Source of the DNA: Eubacteriales bacterium
GTDB taxonomy: Bacteria; Bacillota; Clostridia; Lachnospirales; Lachnospiraceae
Length of the DNA stretch: 46,457 bases
Direction of reading: 5' to 3'
Assembly (NCBI GenBank): GCA_030533385.1
Contig: JAUNJG010000013.1
Span: 1 to 46,457, forward strand
Under the pieces are notes generated by a model. That model was not told where the DNA came from and ran no database searches. It saw only the letters and a list, made by a program, of their open reading frames with translations. Below are positions 35,024-42,516 of this stretch, piece by piece (the stretch's first letter is position 1; every line of letters begins with the position of its first letter). A program made the translations under genes and the position numbers.

Positions 35024-35287
35024 ATGATGCCGGAAATAGCATTGTTTTATGGGATTAGGGTAACCATGTATTACGATGACCATAATCCGCCGCATTTTCA
35101 TGCAGAATATAATGGAAATCAAGCATTAATAGAAATAGATGCAGCGAGAGTTATAAAGGGGGCACTGCCGTCAAGACAATTAAAGCTAATTTTAGCATGG
35201 TGTGTTTTGCATCAGGATGAATTGATGCAGAACTGGGAATTATCAAAAGACGGAAAGCCAATGAATCGAATTAATCCGTTGGTGTAG
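35024..35287 (+). CDS. DUF4160 domain protein, putative toxin-antitoxin-like component
   Basis: An 87-residue protein. PEIALFYGIRVTMYYDDHNPPHFHAEYNGNQALIEIDAARVIKGALPSRQLKLILAWCVLHQDELMQNWEL fits DUF4160 (PF13711), including the conserved PPHFHA block and the C-terminal W..H..EL..NW. Members are usually paired with a DUF2442 gene, as here (14 nt downstream). The pair has been suggested to be toxin-antitoxin-like, but function is unproven. The start is ATG 35024 or 35027, both just after GAGGAGGAAGG. It lies inside a cassette bounded by 73-bp repeats. Confidence 0.85.
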   Translation: MMPEIALFYGIRVTMYYDDHNPPHFHAEYNGNQALIEIDAARVIKGALPSRQLKLILAWCVLHQDELMQNWELSKDGKPMNRINPLV

Positions 35288-35301
35288 CAGGAGGTGATTA
35301 T

Positions 35302-35577
35302 ATGTTTCCTAAAGTAGTACAGGTGGTACCAACGAAGGAATATTCTGTATATGTGTATTTTGAAGATGGTAAAATCGTGTGTTACGATATGTCTCAAATG
35401 CTTGAAAAAGAAGTGTTTCAACCATTGAAAGATATTGACATTTTTGTAGAGACTTGTACGGTGCTGAATGATACGCTTGCGTGGGACATCGATAAGAACC
35501 GTGATAATACAACATGCTTAGATATTGACCCGTTTGTACTGTATGCATTACCTATGGCAGAGGAGAGAATTGCGTAA
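35302..35577 (+). CDS. DUF2442 domain protein, partner of DUF4160
   Basis: A 91-residue protein. PKVVQVVPTKEYSVYVYFEDGKIVCYDMSQMLEKEVFQPLKD and the C-terminal LAWDIDKNRDNTTCLDIDPFVLYALP match DUF2442 (PF10387). It is read 14 nt after DUF4160 with AGGAGGTGAT before its ATG, so the two are one operon. Which of the pair, if either, is toxic is not known. The following 115 nt to the second 73-bp repeat is non-coding. Confidence 0.85.
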   Translation: MFPKVVQVVPTKEYSVYVYFEDGKIVCYDMSQMLEKEVFQPLKDIDIFVETCTVLNDTLAWDIDKNRDNTTCLDIDPFVLYALPMAEERIA

Positions 35578-35692
35578 TATATGGATTGAAGACAGTATGC
35601 TTAGATATGAATATATATGGGTAACTAACACGTAAATGACAAACAACATAGAAATGGCGTATTTACGGTGCCAGGAATTATGCAAGCGATAA

Positions 35693-35765
35693 GCAGTTAT
35701 CCGCGAACCAAAACGTCTATTGTTTATGTATGAAACCCCACAGACTTCGAGTTTGTGGGTTTTTT
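35693..35765 (+). repeat. 73-bp direct repeat, copy 2
   Basis: Three differences from 34888-34960. The bases just before it (TGCAAGCGATAAG) resemble the rpsI 3' end (TCCAAACGTTAGG) and in that frame read Cys-Lys-Arg-stop against Ser-Lys-Arg-stop, hinting that the homology includes a decayed rpsI tail. It retains a complete terminator (ending 35765). Confidence 0.88.
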
Positions 35766-35847
35766 GTATTTGAATATTGTGTTATACTAAGATTAATAAA
35801 TCTATCGTGCAAGGGAGGTTTTGCATCAAATGGGGGAGTTCATGCAA

Positions 35848-36312
35848 ATGAATAAGCTTGAGAAAATAGAAATTACAAAACAGGCGAAGGAAAGATTAGT
35901 AGAACGCGGAATAAAAATAGACGATGTAATTCATTGTACTGATACGGGGGAGATAAAAAAATTAGATTTCGATTTTTCGATATGTAAGGTGAAAGATTAT
36001 TCCATGATTGATCTGGAGAAGGAGTACTGTTTTACGGGAACCACCGATGAGGAAAAATCTTTGGTATGTATAACCGAAGATGTGCCGAAAAATGTGGTGG
36101 AACGTGATGACGGCTGGAAAGCCTTTCGGATAGAAGGAGTATTGGATTTTTCTCTTGTGGGAATTTTATCCCGGATTTCTACCCTGCTGGCGGAGCAGAA
36201 GATACCGGTGTTTGCCATATCTACCTTTAACACAGATTATATTCTGACAAAAAAAGAAAATTATGGGCGGGCTCTGGATGTTTTGAGAGAAAACGGATAT
36301 CTCATCAGATAA
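35848..36312 (+). CDS. ACT-domain protein with a DUF4258-like N-terminal extension (apparent fusion)
   Basis: A 154-residue protein from ATG 35848, nine bases after GGGGGAG; starts at 35821 (TTG), 35830 and 35842 are alternatives. Residues about 37-154 (DFDFSICKVKDYSMIDLEKEYCFTG ... DGWKAFRIEGVLDFSLVGILSRISTLLAEQKIPVFAISTFNTDYILTKK) match the ACT_7-type stand-alone ACT proteins, which probably sense small ligands. Residues 5-35 (EKIEITKQAKERLVERGIKIDDVIHCTDTGEI) are not normally part of that family. They resemble the start of DUF4258 proteins, often found near toxin-antitoxin genes. The join lies close to the second 73-bp repeat. Confidence 0.7.
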   Translation: MNKLEKIEITKQAKERLVERGIKIDDVIHCTDTGEIKKLDFDFSICKVKDYSMIDLEKEYCFTGTTDEEKSLVCITEDVPKNVVERDDGWKAFRIEGVLDFSLVGILSRISTLLAEQKIPVFAISTFNTDYILTKKENYGRALDVLRENGYLIR

Positions 36313-36427
36313 ATATCGGATGCAGTTGCTCCTATATATAAATAAATTATTTATATTTCAGTATTGATACTTCAGACTGTTTGTTTTTGTACCATGTAAG
36401 ATGAATGGAATACAACTGAAAATGACC

Positions 36428-36479
36428 AGACAGGGAATATCTGCCCGCTCAGGCGTGTTCGGATATTCCCCGTCTGTCT
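36428..36479 (+). repeat. Dispersed repeat, copy 4 (longest)
   Basis: AGACAGGGAATATC on the left is an imperfect inverted copy of GATATTCCCCGTCTGTCT on the right (36462-36479). The middle contains AGGCGTGTTCGGAT shared with copy 2. It ends 23 bases before the Ogt-type gene. Confidence 0.7.
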
Positions 36480-36502
36480 AAGATAAGACGGAGGGGTAAA
36501 GA

Positions 36503-37021
36503 ATGGAGAAGCACACGAAAAAGCTGTCGTTGCCAACACATTATGTTTGTTCTTACGATTCCCCGTTGGGGAGCCTGCTCCTGGAGAGTGATGGGGAAGC
36601 ATTGGTGGGCCTTTGGTTCGGGGAAAAGAGATACTTCCCCAACGCAGTAAAAGCAGAAAAAGAACTTCCTGTGTTTCGGGAAACAAAAGAGTGGCTGAAT
36701 CTGTATTTTCAGGGCCGGGAGCCTGACTTTATGCCAAAGCTCCGGCTTTCAGGAACAGAATTTCGCATGGAAATATGGCAGATGCTTATGCAGATTCCCT
36801 ACGGAAAAACTGTGACATACGGGGAGCTGGCAAAAGCGGTCGCCAAGAAAAGAAAGATAAAAAGCATGTCTGCCCAGGCGGTGGGAGGAGCAGTGGGGCA
36901 TAACCCTATTTCCATCCTCGTTCCCTGCCACCGGGTTATGGGCGTCAATCACAATCTGGTCGGTTACGGCGGAGGCCTGCACAATAAAATCGCCCTGCTG
37001 CAGCTGGAAAAAGCCTTATAG
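36503..37021 (+). CDS. ogt: Methylated-DNA--protein-cysteine S-methyltransferase
   Basis: A 172-residue suicide DNA-repair protein that takes O6-methyl from guanine. The acceptor Cys142 is in the strict motif PCHRV (LVPCHRVMGVNHNLVGYGGG). The helix-turn-helix part FRMEIWQMLMQIPYGKTVTYGELAKAV and the N-terminal RNase-H-like domain precede it. Ogt versus Ada-C naming cannot be settled from sequence alone. GACGGAGGGGTA precedes the start. Confidence 0.93.
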   Translation: MEKHTKKLSLPTHYVCSYDSPLGSLLLESDGEALVGLWFGEKRYFPNAVKAEKELPVFRETKEWLNLYFQGREPDFMPKLRLSGTEFRMEIWQMLMQIPYGKTVTYGELAKAVAKKRKIKSMSAQAVGGAVGHNPISILVPCHRVMGVNHNLVGYGGGLHNKIALLQLEKAL

Positions 37022-37056
37022 TACAGTTATCTAAAAGCCACTATGTCTGATAATAA

Positions 37057-37206
37057 AAAAACCCAGCCGCCTCATATATGTCCGGCGTGTACAGTCTTTG
37101 GAAAATAGTTGTTTGATGAACGACGGGCCGATAAGTCCGACAGTCACAAACTGATGTTTTTCAAAGGGTGAACACAGGATATATGTGAGTAGTCTGGGTT
37201 TTATTC
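37057..37206. repeat. Long imperfect inverted repeat between ogt and asnS
   Basis: The left arm AAAACCCAG-CCGC-CTCATATATGTCC ... CTTTGGAAAA and the inverted right arm ending CATATATCC-TGTG ... AGTCTGGGTTTT pair over most of about 50 bases each. A central CGGGCCG region continues the fold. The outer CCCAG/CTGGG with T runs on both sides can act as a bidirectional terminator for the convergent genes. It could be a MITE-like element. Confidence 0.55.
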
Positions 37207-37211
37207 ATAAT

Positions 37212-38603
37212 CTACAATTCGCAATTCCCCACAGTCCTTGGGAATGGAATCACATCTCGGATATTGCTCATGCCGGTCAAATACATGACGCAGCGCTCAA
37301 AGCCCAGGCCGAACCCGGCGTGTCTGGCGGAGCCGTATTTACGCAAATCCAGATAAAAACTATAATCTTCCTCTTTTAATTTTAATTCCTTCATGCGGGT
37401 CAGCAGCTTGTCATAGCTGTCCTCTCTCTGACTTCCGCCGATGATTTCCCCGATGCCGGGAACCAGGCAGTCCATGGCTGCCACGGTTTTTCCGTCCTCG
37501 TTCAACTTCATATAGAAAGCTTTGATTTCCTTAGGGTAATCGGTGACGAAAACCGGACGGCAGAACTCTTTTTCTGTCAGAAATCGTTCGTGTTCCGTCT
37601 GCAAATCACAACCCCAGCTTACTTTATACTCAAATTCATCATTATGCTTTTCCAAAATGGAGATGGCGTCTGTGTAAGTCACATGGGCAAAGTCGGACTC
37701 GGCCACATGGGTCAGACGTTCAATCAAGCCCTTGTCCACAAATTGATTGAAAAATTTCATTTCCTCCGGTGCCTGCTCCAAAACATACCGAATCACATAT
37801 TTTAACATCTGTTCCGCCAAAATCATGTTATCTTTCAAATCGGCAAATGCCATCTCCGGCTCAATCATCCAAAATTCCGCGGCGTGTCTGGTGGTGTTGG
37901 AGTTTTCCGCCCGGAAGGTAGGGCCAAAAGTATAAATGTTTTTGAATGCCATGGCGTAGGCTTCCCCGTTGAGCTGGCCGCTCACCGTTAAATTGGTCGG
38001 TTTGTTAAAGAAATCTTTGCTGAAATCCACGGCGCCTTCTTTTGTCTTTGGAATATTATTCAAATCCATGGTAGTCACCTGGAACATTTCGCCGGCGCCT
38101 TCACAATCACTGCCGGTGATTAACGGCGTGTGTACATAGACGAAATCCCGTTCCTGAAAGAAATTATGGATGGCGCAGGCGATGAGGGAGCGAACCCGAA
38201 ACACTGCCTGGAAGGTGTTGGTTCTCGGGCGGAGGTGAGAGATGGTCCGCAGGTATTCAAAGCTGTGCCGCTTTTTTTGCAGCGGATAGTCCGGTGCGGA
38301 AGCGCCTTCCACCGCCACGGAGGAAGCCTGAATTTCAAAAGGCTGGCGTGCCTGGGGGGTTGCCACGAGTGTGCCGGTGATGATGAGCGAGGCCCCCACG
38401 TTCTGATGGCTGATTTCAGAAAAGTTGGAAAGAGAATCGGAGTAAACGACCTGTAAAGTTTCAAAAAAAGTACCGTCGTTGATGACGAGAAAGCCAAAGG
38501 TCTTAGAATCTCTTTTGCTTCGGAGCCATCCGCCGATGGTGACCTCCTGATTCATATATTTGTCCTGATTTCTGTAGATTTCTCTGATTGATATTAAATC
38601 CAT
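37212..38603 (-). CDS. asnS: Asparaginyl-tRNA synthetase
   Basis: The 463-residue class IIb enzyme has an N-terminal OB-fold anticodon-binding domain ([24 protein letters not shown]), class II motif 2 ([25 protein letters not shown]) and motif 3 ([27 protein letters not shown]). It charges tRNA-Asn in the cytoplasm. It is read leftwards; AAAGGAGCTTT precedes the start. No T-box leader is visible upstream; instead a pair of tandem 20-bp repeats lies 47-87 bp before the gene. Confidence 0.97.
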   Translation of the reverse strand: MDLISIREIYRNQDKYMNQEVTIGGWLRSKRDSKTFGFLVINDGTFFETLQVVYSDSLSNFSEISHQNVGASLIITGTLVATPQARQPFEIQASSVAVEGASAPDYPLQKKRHSFEYLRTISHLRPRTNTFQAVFRVRSLIACAIHNFFQERDFVYVHTPLITGSDCEGAGEMFQVTTMDLNNIPKTKEGAVDFSKDFFNKPTNLTVSGQLNGEAYAMAFKNIYTFGPTFRAENSNTTRHAAEFWMIEPEMAFADLKDNMILAEQMLKYVIRYVLEQAPEEMKFFNQFVDKGLIERLTHVAESDFAHVTYTDAISILEKHNDEFEYKVSWGCDLQTEHERFLTEKEFCRPVFVTDYPKEIKAFYMKLNEDGKTVAAMDCLVPGIGEIIGGSQREDSYDKLLTRMKELKLKEEDYSFYLDLRKYGSARHAGFGLGFERCVMYLTGMSNIRDVIPFPRTVGNCEL

Positions 38604-38650
38604 GGGAAAGCTCCTTTCCTTTCGTTTTATCTGGCCTATAGTCTACTATA

Positions 38651-38690
38651 TTTAACAGGATAGTGCAACATTTAACAAGATAGTATAGCA
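38651..38690. repeat. Two tandem 20-bp repeats upstream of asnS
   Basis: TTTAACAGGATAGTGCAACA (38651-38670) and TTTAACAAGATAGTATAGCA (38671-38690) match at 16 of 20 positions. They lie in the presumed asnS promoter region and could be paired operator sites. The remaining gap (38604-38816) has no gene I can support. Confidence 0.6.
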
Positions 38691-38816
38691 GGCAGAGGAG
38701 GGCGCTTTGCATTGTAGGGAGAGGGACTTTGCACCTCTGTTTTTTGTCCGCCTGCCCGGGGTGTTCCGTATTTTTGAGAGAGGGAACCCAGTCGGGGAAG
38801 ATGCGGCGCAAAAAAA

Positions 38817-38841
38817 GCCGACATCCAAAAAAGATGCCGGC
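38817..38841 (-). terminator. Terminator of the flavin reductase-rubredoxin gene
   Basis: On the minus strand GCCGGCATC (38841-38833) pairs with GATGTCGGC (38825-38817), a T run follows (38816-38810), and another AGAGAA/TTCTCT hairpin precedes it. Confidence 0.8.
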
Positions 38842-38880
38842 AAAAAGAGAGAATGTTCTCTTTGTCATTCCGTATGAAAA

Positions 38881-39495
38881 TCAGGAGACTACCTTTTCAA
38901 AATCGGCTGCCCCGTGTTTGCACAGCGGGCAGATGAAGTCAGCCGGAAGCTCTTCTCCCTCATACACATATCCACATATTTTACAGACCCAGGTCGTCTT
39001 GGAAGACTTAGGAGCGGCAGGAGCCGGTTTGATGTTGGACTGGTAATAGGAATAGGTGGTGGAAGGGTCGTCTGTCAGCTTTTCTCCGTCGGTGACATCG
39101 GCGATGAACATGGTATGAGTGCCCAAATCTACGGTCTGAACGACTTTGGCGGACATCCATGCATTCGTACCTTCCGTGATATAGTAAAGACCGTTGGAAG
39201 CTCTTTTTGCTGCCGCATAGTCCGCAAACTTATTCACGTCCCGTCCGCTCTGGAATCCGAAATGCTTAAATGTGTCAAAGCTTGCCTTTTCAGAGAGGAT
39301 GGAAACGTTGAATTCTCCCGTTTTCATAATCATATCGTGGGTATAGTTGGTTTTATTTACGGTCAGGGAGATGCGGTTTGGAGTGTTTGTCACCTGGGAA
39401 GCTGTGTTTGTAATGCATCCGTTATCTTTCTCTCCATCTTTCGCTGTCACAACGTACAGGCCGTATGTTAATGAAAACATAACGCTCATATCCAT
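38881..39495 (-). CDS. Flavin reductase domain fused to rubredoxin (high-molecular-weight rubredoxin type)
   Basis: A 204-residue protein. Residues 1-150 are a flavin reductase-like FMN domain (SLTYGLYVVTAKDGEKDNGCITNTASQVTNTPNRISLTVNK). Residues 169-204 form a rubredoxin with the FeS4 cysteines 171, 174, 189 and 192 (WVCKICGYVYEG ... CPLCKHG). A short Ala/Pro/Lys linker joins them. Such proteins carry electrons from NAD(P)H to oxygen- or NO-detoxifying flavodiiron proteins in acetogenic and related clostridia. The start at 39495 (MDMSVMFSLTYG) follows GAAAGGAGAAAT; upstream frame without homology not used. Confidence 0.9.
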   Translation of the reverse strand: MDMSVMFSLTYGLYVVTAKDGEKDNGCITNTASQVTNTPNRISLTVNKTNYTHDMIMKTGEFNVSILSEKASFDTFKHFGFQSGRDVNKFADYAAAKRASNGLYYITEGTNAWMSAKVVQTVDLGTHTMFIADVTDGEKLTDDPSTTYSYYQSNIKPAPAAPKSSKTTWVCKICGYVYEGEELPADFICPLCKHGAADFEKVVS

Positions 39496-39665
39496 AATAA
39501 TTTCTCCTTTCGATTTGTATGTAGAATGTATACAAGCATGTCTGCCATGCTTGTGGTGAACTGTGAGAAAGGGCGACACAGACAGCCGGGACTGTGAGCG
39601 TGCCTTTTCGCCGGGGATAGCCCCGGGCAGAACCTCTGTCAAAATGAGAGGCGCTTTTGCGTTAC
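39496..39665 (-). promoter_or_regulatory. Structured leader of the flavin reductase-rubredoxin gene
   Basis: About 165 nt with no gene. On the minus strand CCTCT/AGAGG, the perfect CCGGGG-CTAT-CCCCGG hairpin (about 39612-39627), a CTCACAG/CTGTGTC-type stem and AAGCATG/CATGCTT can form. No known riboswitch consensus is recognised. Confidence 0.45.
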
Positions 39666-39694
39666 ATTATATCAGATATCAATGAAATGTTCAA
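39666..39694 (-). promoter_or_regulatory. Promoter of the flavin reductase-rubredoxin gene
   Basis: Minus strand TTGAAC (39694-39689), 17-bp spacer, TATAAT (39671-39666). Confidence 0.7.
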
Positions 39695-39869
39695 CGATAA
39701 AAACAGGAATGATTCTCAGAAAGGGAACGGAAATGGTTTCTGTCTGTCATTTTCCCAGGCGAAACTGGCGGTGTAAAAATGCTTGTTTCATGGAAGAAAC
39801 TATGATATCTTGGTATTCTGAATGATAACGGAAAAAAGAGGAAAGATGGAAAGGGAGGGGAACAGAGAG
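39695..39869. other. Gap before tcdA
   Basis: The divergent gap holds the preceding minus-strand promoter. Rightwards, AT-rich sequence near 39780-39815 probably contains the tcdA promoter, but I cannot assign hexamers with confidence. Confidence 0.35.
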
Positions 39870-40670
39870 ATGGAACATCGATTTTCCCGCACGGAGTTGT
39901 TAATCGGAGCGGAGGGGATGGAGCGGTTGAAAAGGGCGAAGGTTGCCGTGTTTGGCGTTGGCGGCGTGGGCGGCTATGTGGCGGAGGCGCTGGCGAGAAG
40001 CGGCATCGGAGCTTTTGCCCTCATTGATAAGGACAGAGTGAGCCTCTCCAATATCAACCGGCAGATTATCGCCACGGAGGACAGCATAGGGAGAAAAAAG
40101 GTGGAGGTCATGAAGGAGCGGATTCTCTCCATCAATCCGGAGGCGCAGGTGCAGCAATACCCGGTATTTTATCTGCCGGAGTGCGAAGAGCAATTTCCTT
40201 TTGACCAGTGGGATTATGTGGTGGATGCCGTCGATACGGTGACGGCGAAAATAGATATCGTGTTGCAGGCACAGCGAAGAAAGATTCCGGTCATCAGCAG
40301 CATGGGCGCCGGGAATAAATTAAATCCTGGGATGTTTGAGGTGGCAGATATTTATCAGACGAGCGTCTGCCCGCTGGCCAGGGTGATGCGGCGGGAATTA
40401 AAAGCAAGAGGAGTAAAGAGGTTAAAGGTCGTTTACTCGAAAGAAAAAGCCATAAAGACCGGAGCGAGCGTGCCGGGAAGCGTGGCCTTCGTGCCGTCGG
40501 TGGCGGGACTGATGATTGCCGGAGAGGTCATAAAAGATTTATTAAAAGAATCTCCTTCCCGGACAGGACTGCCGGGAGATGGCGGGAGGCAGTCCCCACA
40601 GTTTGAAAAAGATGGCGGAAGGACGGAAGGACGAAGCGAGAAAAAAGGAGGACGGGATGGAAGTGATTGA
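39870..40670 (+). CDS. tcdA: tRNA threonylcarbamoyladenosine dehydratase
   Basis: A 266-residue E1-like protein. The ATP-binding VAVFGVGGVGGYVAEALARSGIGAFALIDKDRVSLSNINRQI and SSMGAGNKLNPGMFEVADIYQTSVCPLARVMRREL match the TcdA/YgdL branch of the ThiF/MoeB family, which cyclises t6A37 in tRNA to ct6A. Start chosen at ATG 39870, after GGGAGGGGAACAG; 39846 is possible. The last 34 residues are a Gly/Arg/Lys-rich low-complexity tail that reads across the hydE ribosome-binding site and overlaps hydE by 14 nt. Confidence 0.88.
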   Translation: MEHRFSRTELLIGAEGMERLKRAKVAVFGVGGVGGYVAEALARSGIGAFALIDKDRVSLSNINRQIIATEDSIGRKKVEVMKERILSINPEAQVQQYPVFYLPECEEQFPFDQWDYVVDAVDTVTAKIDIVLQAQRRKIPVISSMGAGNKLNPGMFEVADIYQTSVCPLARVMRRELKARGVKRLKVVYSKEKAIKTGASVPGSVAFVPSVAGLMIAGEVIKDLLKESPSRTGLPGDGGRQSPQFEKDGGRTEGRSEKKGGRDGSD

Positions 40671-41715
40671 TAAGCTTTTGGCAGGACAGCGGCTCTCTGA
40701 GAGAGAGTTTCTTCTCCTGTTGGAACAGAGAAAACAGCCGGAGGTGTGCCGCAGGCTCCGGGAGGAGGCAGAGAGACTTTGCCTTAAGAACTTTGGGACA
40801 AAAGTGTACATCCGGGGGCTGATAGAATTTACGAATTATTGCAAAAATAATTGCTATTATTGTGGGATTCGGCGAGGCAACGGGGGAGTGAAGCGGTACC
40901 GCCTGACGAAGGAGGAGATACTGGACTGCTGCCGTGAGGGTCATCGCCTTGGATTTCGGACTTTTGTGCTGCAAGGAGGCGAGGACCCGTGGTTTAGCGA
41001 TGAACGGATGGTAGATATCATAGAGACGATAAAAGGCAGATATCCTGATTGTGCGCTGACGCTCTCTGTGGGAGAAAAAGAAAAGGAGAGCTACCGGAAG
41101 TTTCGGGAGGCGGGAGCGGACCGGTATCTGTTGCGCCACGAGACGGCTGATGTGGACCATTACGGGGTGCTTCATCCCCGGGAAATGAGCCTGGCTCACA
41201 GGATGCAGTGCCTGAAAGATTTAAAAGAGCTGGGGTTTCAGGTGGGAGCCGGATTTATGGTACAGTCGCCGGGGCAGGAACTAAAAAATCTGGCGAAGGA
41301 TTTGTTTTTTTTGCAGGAGTTTCGCCCGGAGATGGTGGGGATGGGGCCTTTCATTCCTCATCATGAAACAAAGTTTGCCGCAGAGCCGGCAGGCAGCATG
41401 GAGCTGACTCTCTTCCTATTGTCAGTGATACGGATTATGCTGCCGGAGGTGCTTCTTCCGGCGACGACGGCCCTCGGAACGCTGGGGGAGGGTGGAAGAG
41501 AGCGGGGACTGCTGGCAGGCGCCAACGTCATTATGCCGAATCTGTCCCCGGAGAAAAATCGGAAAGATTACAGCCTTTATGACAATAAAATCGCCACCGG
41601 GGAGGAGGCGGCGGAAGGCCTGGAAGCTTTGAAAAAAAGCGTGTCTGCCGTCGGGCGCTCCATCGTGTTTGAGCGGGGAGATGCTCCGGGTCTGGGAAAT
41701 CTGAAGAGACCGTGA
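40657..41715 (+). CDS. hydE: [FeFe]-hydrogenase H-cluster maturase HydE (radical SAM)
   Basis: A 352-residue protein. The radical-SAM cluster cysteines are 62, 66 and 69 (YCKNNCYYC), followed by FRTFVLQGGEDPW, YLLRHETAD, GAGFMVQSPGQE and GMGPFIPHHETKFA, all typical of HydE. It takes part in assembly of the di-iron subcluster with HydF and HydG, which are not in this window. Its presence implies an [FeFe]-hydrogenase elsewhere. ATG 40657 follows AAAAGGAGGACG; the frame is open upstream in tcdA but without homology. Confidence 0.93.
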   Translation: MEVIDKLLAGQRLSEREFLLLLEQRKQPEVCRRLREEAERLCLKNFGTKVYIRGLIEFTNYCKNNCYYCGIRRGNGGVKRYRLTKEEILDCCREGHRLGFRTFVLQGGEDPWFSDERMVDIIETIKGRYPDCALTLSVGEKEKESYRKFREAGADRYLLRHETADVDHYGVLHPREMSLAHRMQCLKDLKELGFQVGAGFMVQSPGQELKNLAKDLFFLQEFRPEMVGMGPFIPHHETKFAAEPAGSMELTLFLLSVIRIMLPEVLLPATTALGTLGEGGRERGLLAGANVIMPNLSPEKNRKDYSLYDNKIATGEEAAEGLEALKKSVSAVGRSIVFERGDAPGLGNLKRP

Positions 41716-41790
41716 GGAAGCGTCCGCCCCGGCACCACAGGGAAGTCTTTTATCCTTCCCGATGCAGACCTGGAATTGCTTTGTCAGTCT

Positions 41791-41816
41791 GGCAGACGGA
41801 TATTCCCCGTCTGCCT
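41791..41816 (+). repeat. Dispersed repeat, copy 5 (near-perfect hairpin)
   Basis: GGCAGACGG (41791-41799) pairs perfectly with CCGTCTGCC (41807-41815), loop ATATTCC. It lies about 90 bp before the next gene, in the 191-nt gap after hydE. Confidence 0.75.
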
Positions 41817-41906
41817 AGCCAAAAACAGAGGTTTATGTTATGCTTAAGTCATAGATACATGAAATTCCCTCTTGGGGGAGATTGAGAAGTTAAATGAGGT
41901 GAGTCT

Positions 41907-42497
41907 ATGAAAAAAAGAGTGATTACGATCGGACGAGAGTTTGGCAGCGGCGGCACGACCATAGGAAAAAAGGTGGCGCAGGAGTTGGGCATGGAGTTTT
42001 ACAATAGAGACATCATAAAAAATATTGTAAAAGAAACAGGCCTTCGGGAGAAATATGTGGAGCATTATGCAGAGTTTGCCCCTTCCGCAGACCAACGCTT
42101 TGCTTTTTCTTTTGTGGATTTAGAAGATGAAGAGTCTTCTCCGTTAAAGCGGATGTGGGTGGCGAGAAATAAGATTATCCGTCAGTTTGCGGAGGAAAAG
42201 CCCTGCGTGATTGTCGGAAGTTGTGCGGATTACATTTTGAGGGACAGAGAAGACTGCCTGAACGTGTTCCTGTATGCGGACGAGAAAACCAAGGAGGAGA
42301 GAATCCGGGAGATTTACGGGGAAGTTCTGCTGAGAGAAAAAAATCGAGTGCATGAGATGGACGTGAAAAGAAGCCTGAATTACAAGTATTTCACCGGCAG
42401 GGACTGGGGCAAGGCGCAAAATTATGATTTGGCCTTAAACAGAGGAAGTCTCGGCATCGAGAAATGCGTGGAGTTGATAGTGAGAGCGGCACAATAG
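41907..42497 (+). CDS. Cytidylate kinase-like family protein
   Basis: A 196-residue P-loop kinase: KKRVITIGREFGSGGTTIGKKVAQELGMEFYNRDIIK, then CVIVGSCADYILRDREDCLNVFLYADEKTKEERI and a C-terminal YDLALNRGSLGIEKCVELI. This is the CMP-kinase-like family (PF13189) common in clostridia beside a genuine cmk; its substrate has not been established. ATGAGGTGAGT precedes the ATG, and galE follows after 19 nt, so they may be co-transcribed. Confidence 0.88.
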   Translation: MKKRVITIGREFGSGGTTIGKKVAQELGMEFYNRDIIKNIVKETGLREKYVEHYAEFAPSADQRFAFSFVDLEDEESSPLKRMWVARNKIIRQFAEEKPCVIVGSCADYILRDREDCLNVFLYADEKTKEERIREIYGEVLLREKNRVHEMDVKRSLNYKYFTGRDWGKAQNYDLALNRGSLGIEKCVELIVRAAQ

Positions 42498-42516
42498 AAT
42501 AAGGAGAACATACAAA

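Noticed and set aside
38503-38868. Minus-strand open frame of 121 codons upstream of asnS
   Set aside because: It runs through the asnS start and a terminator and shows no domain; it looks like chance.
39496-39660. FMN or preQ1 riboswitch before the flavin reductase gene
   Set aside because: AGAGGTTCTGCCC recalls preQ1 leaders, but the downstream tail and the FMN core blocks are absent.
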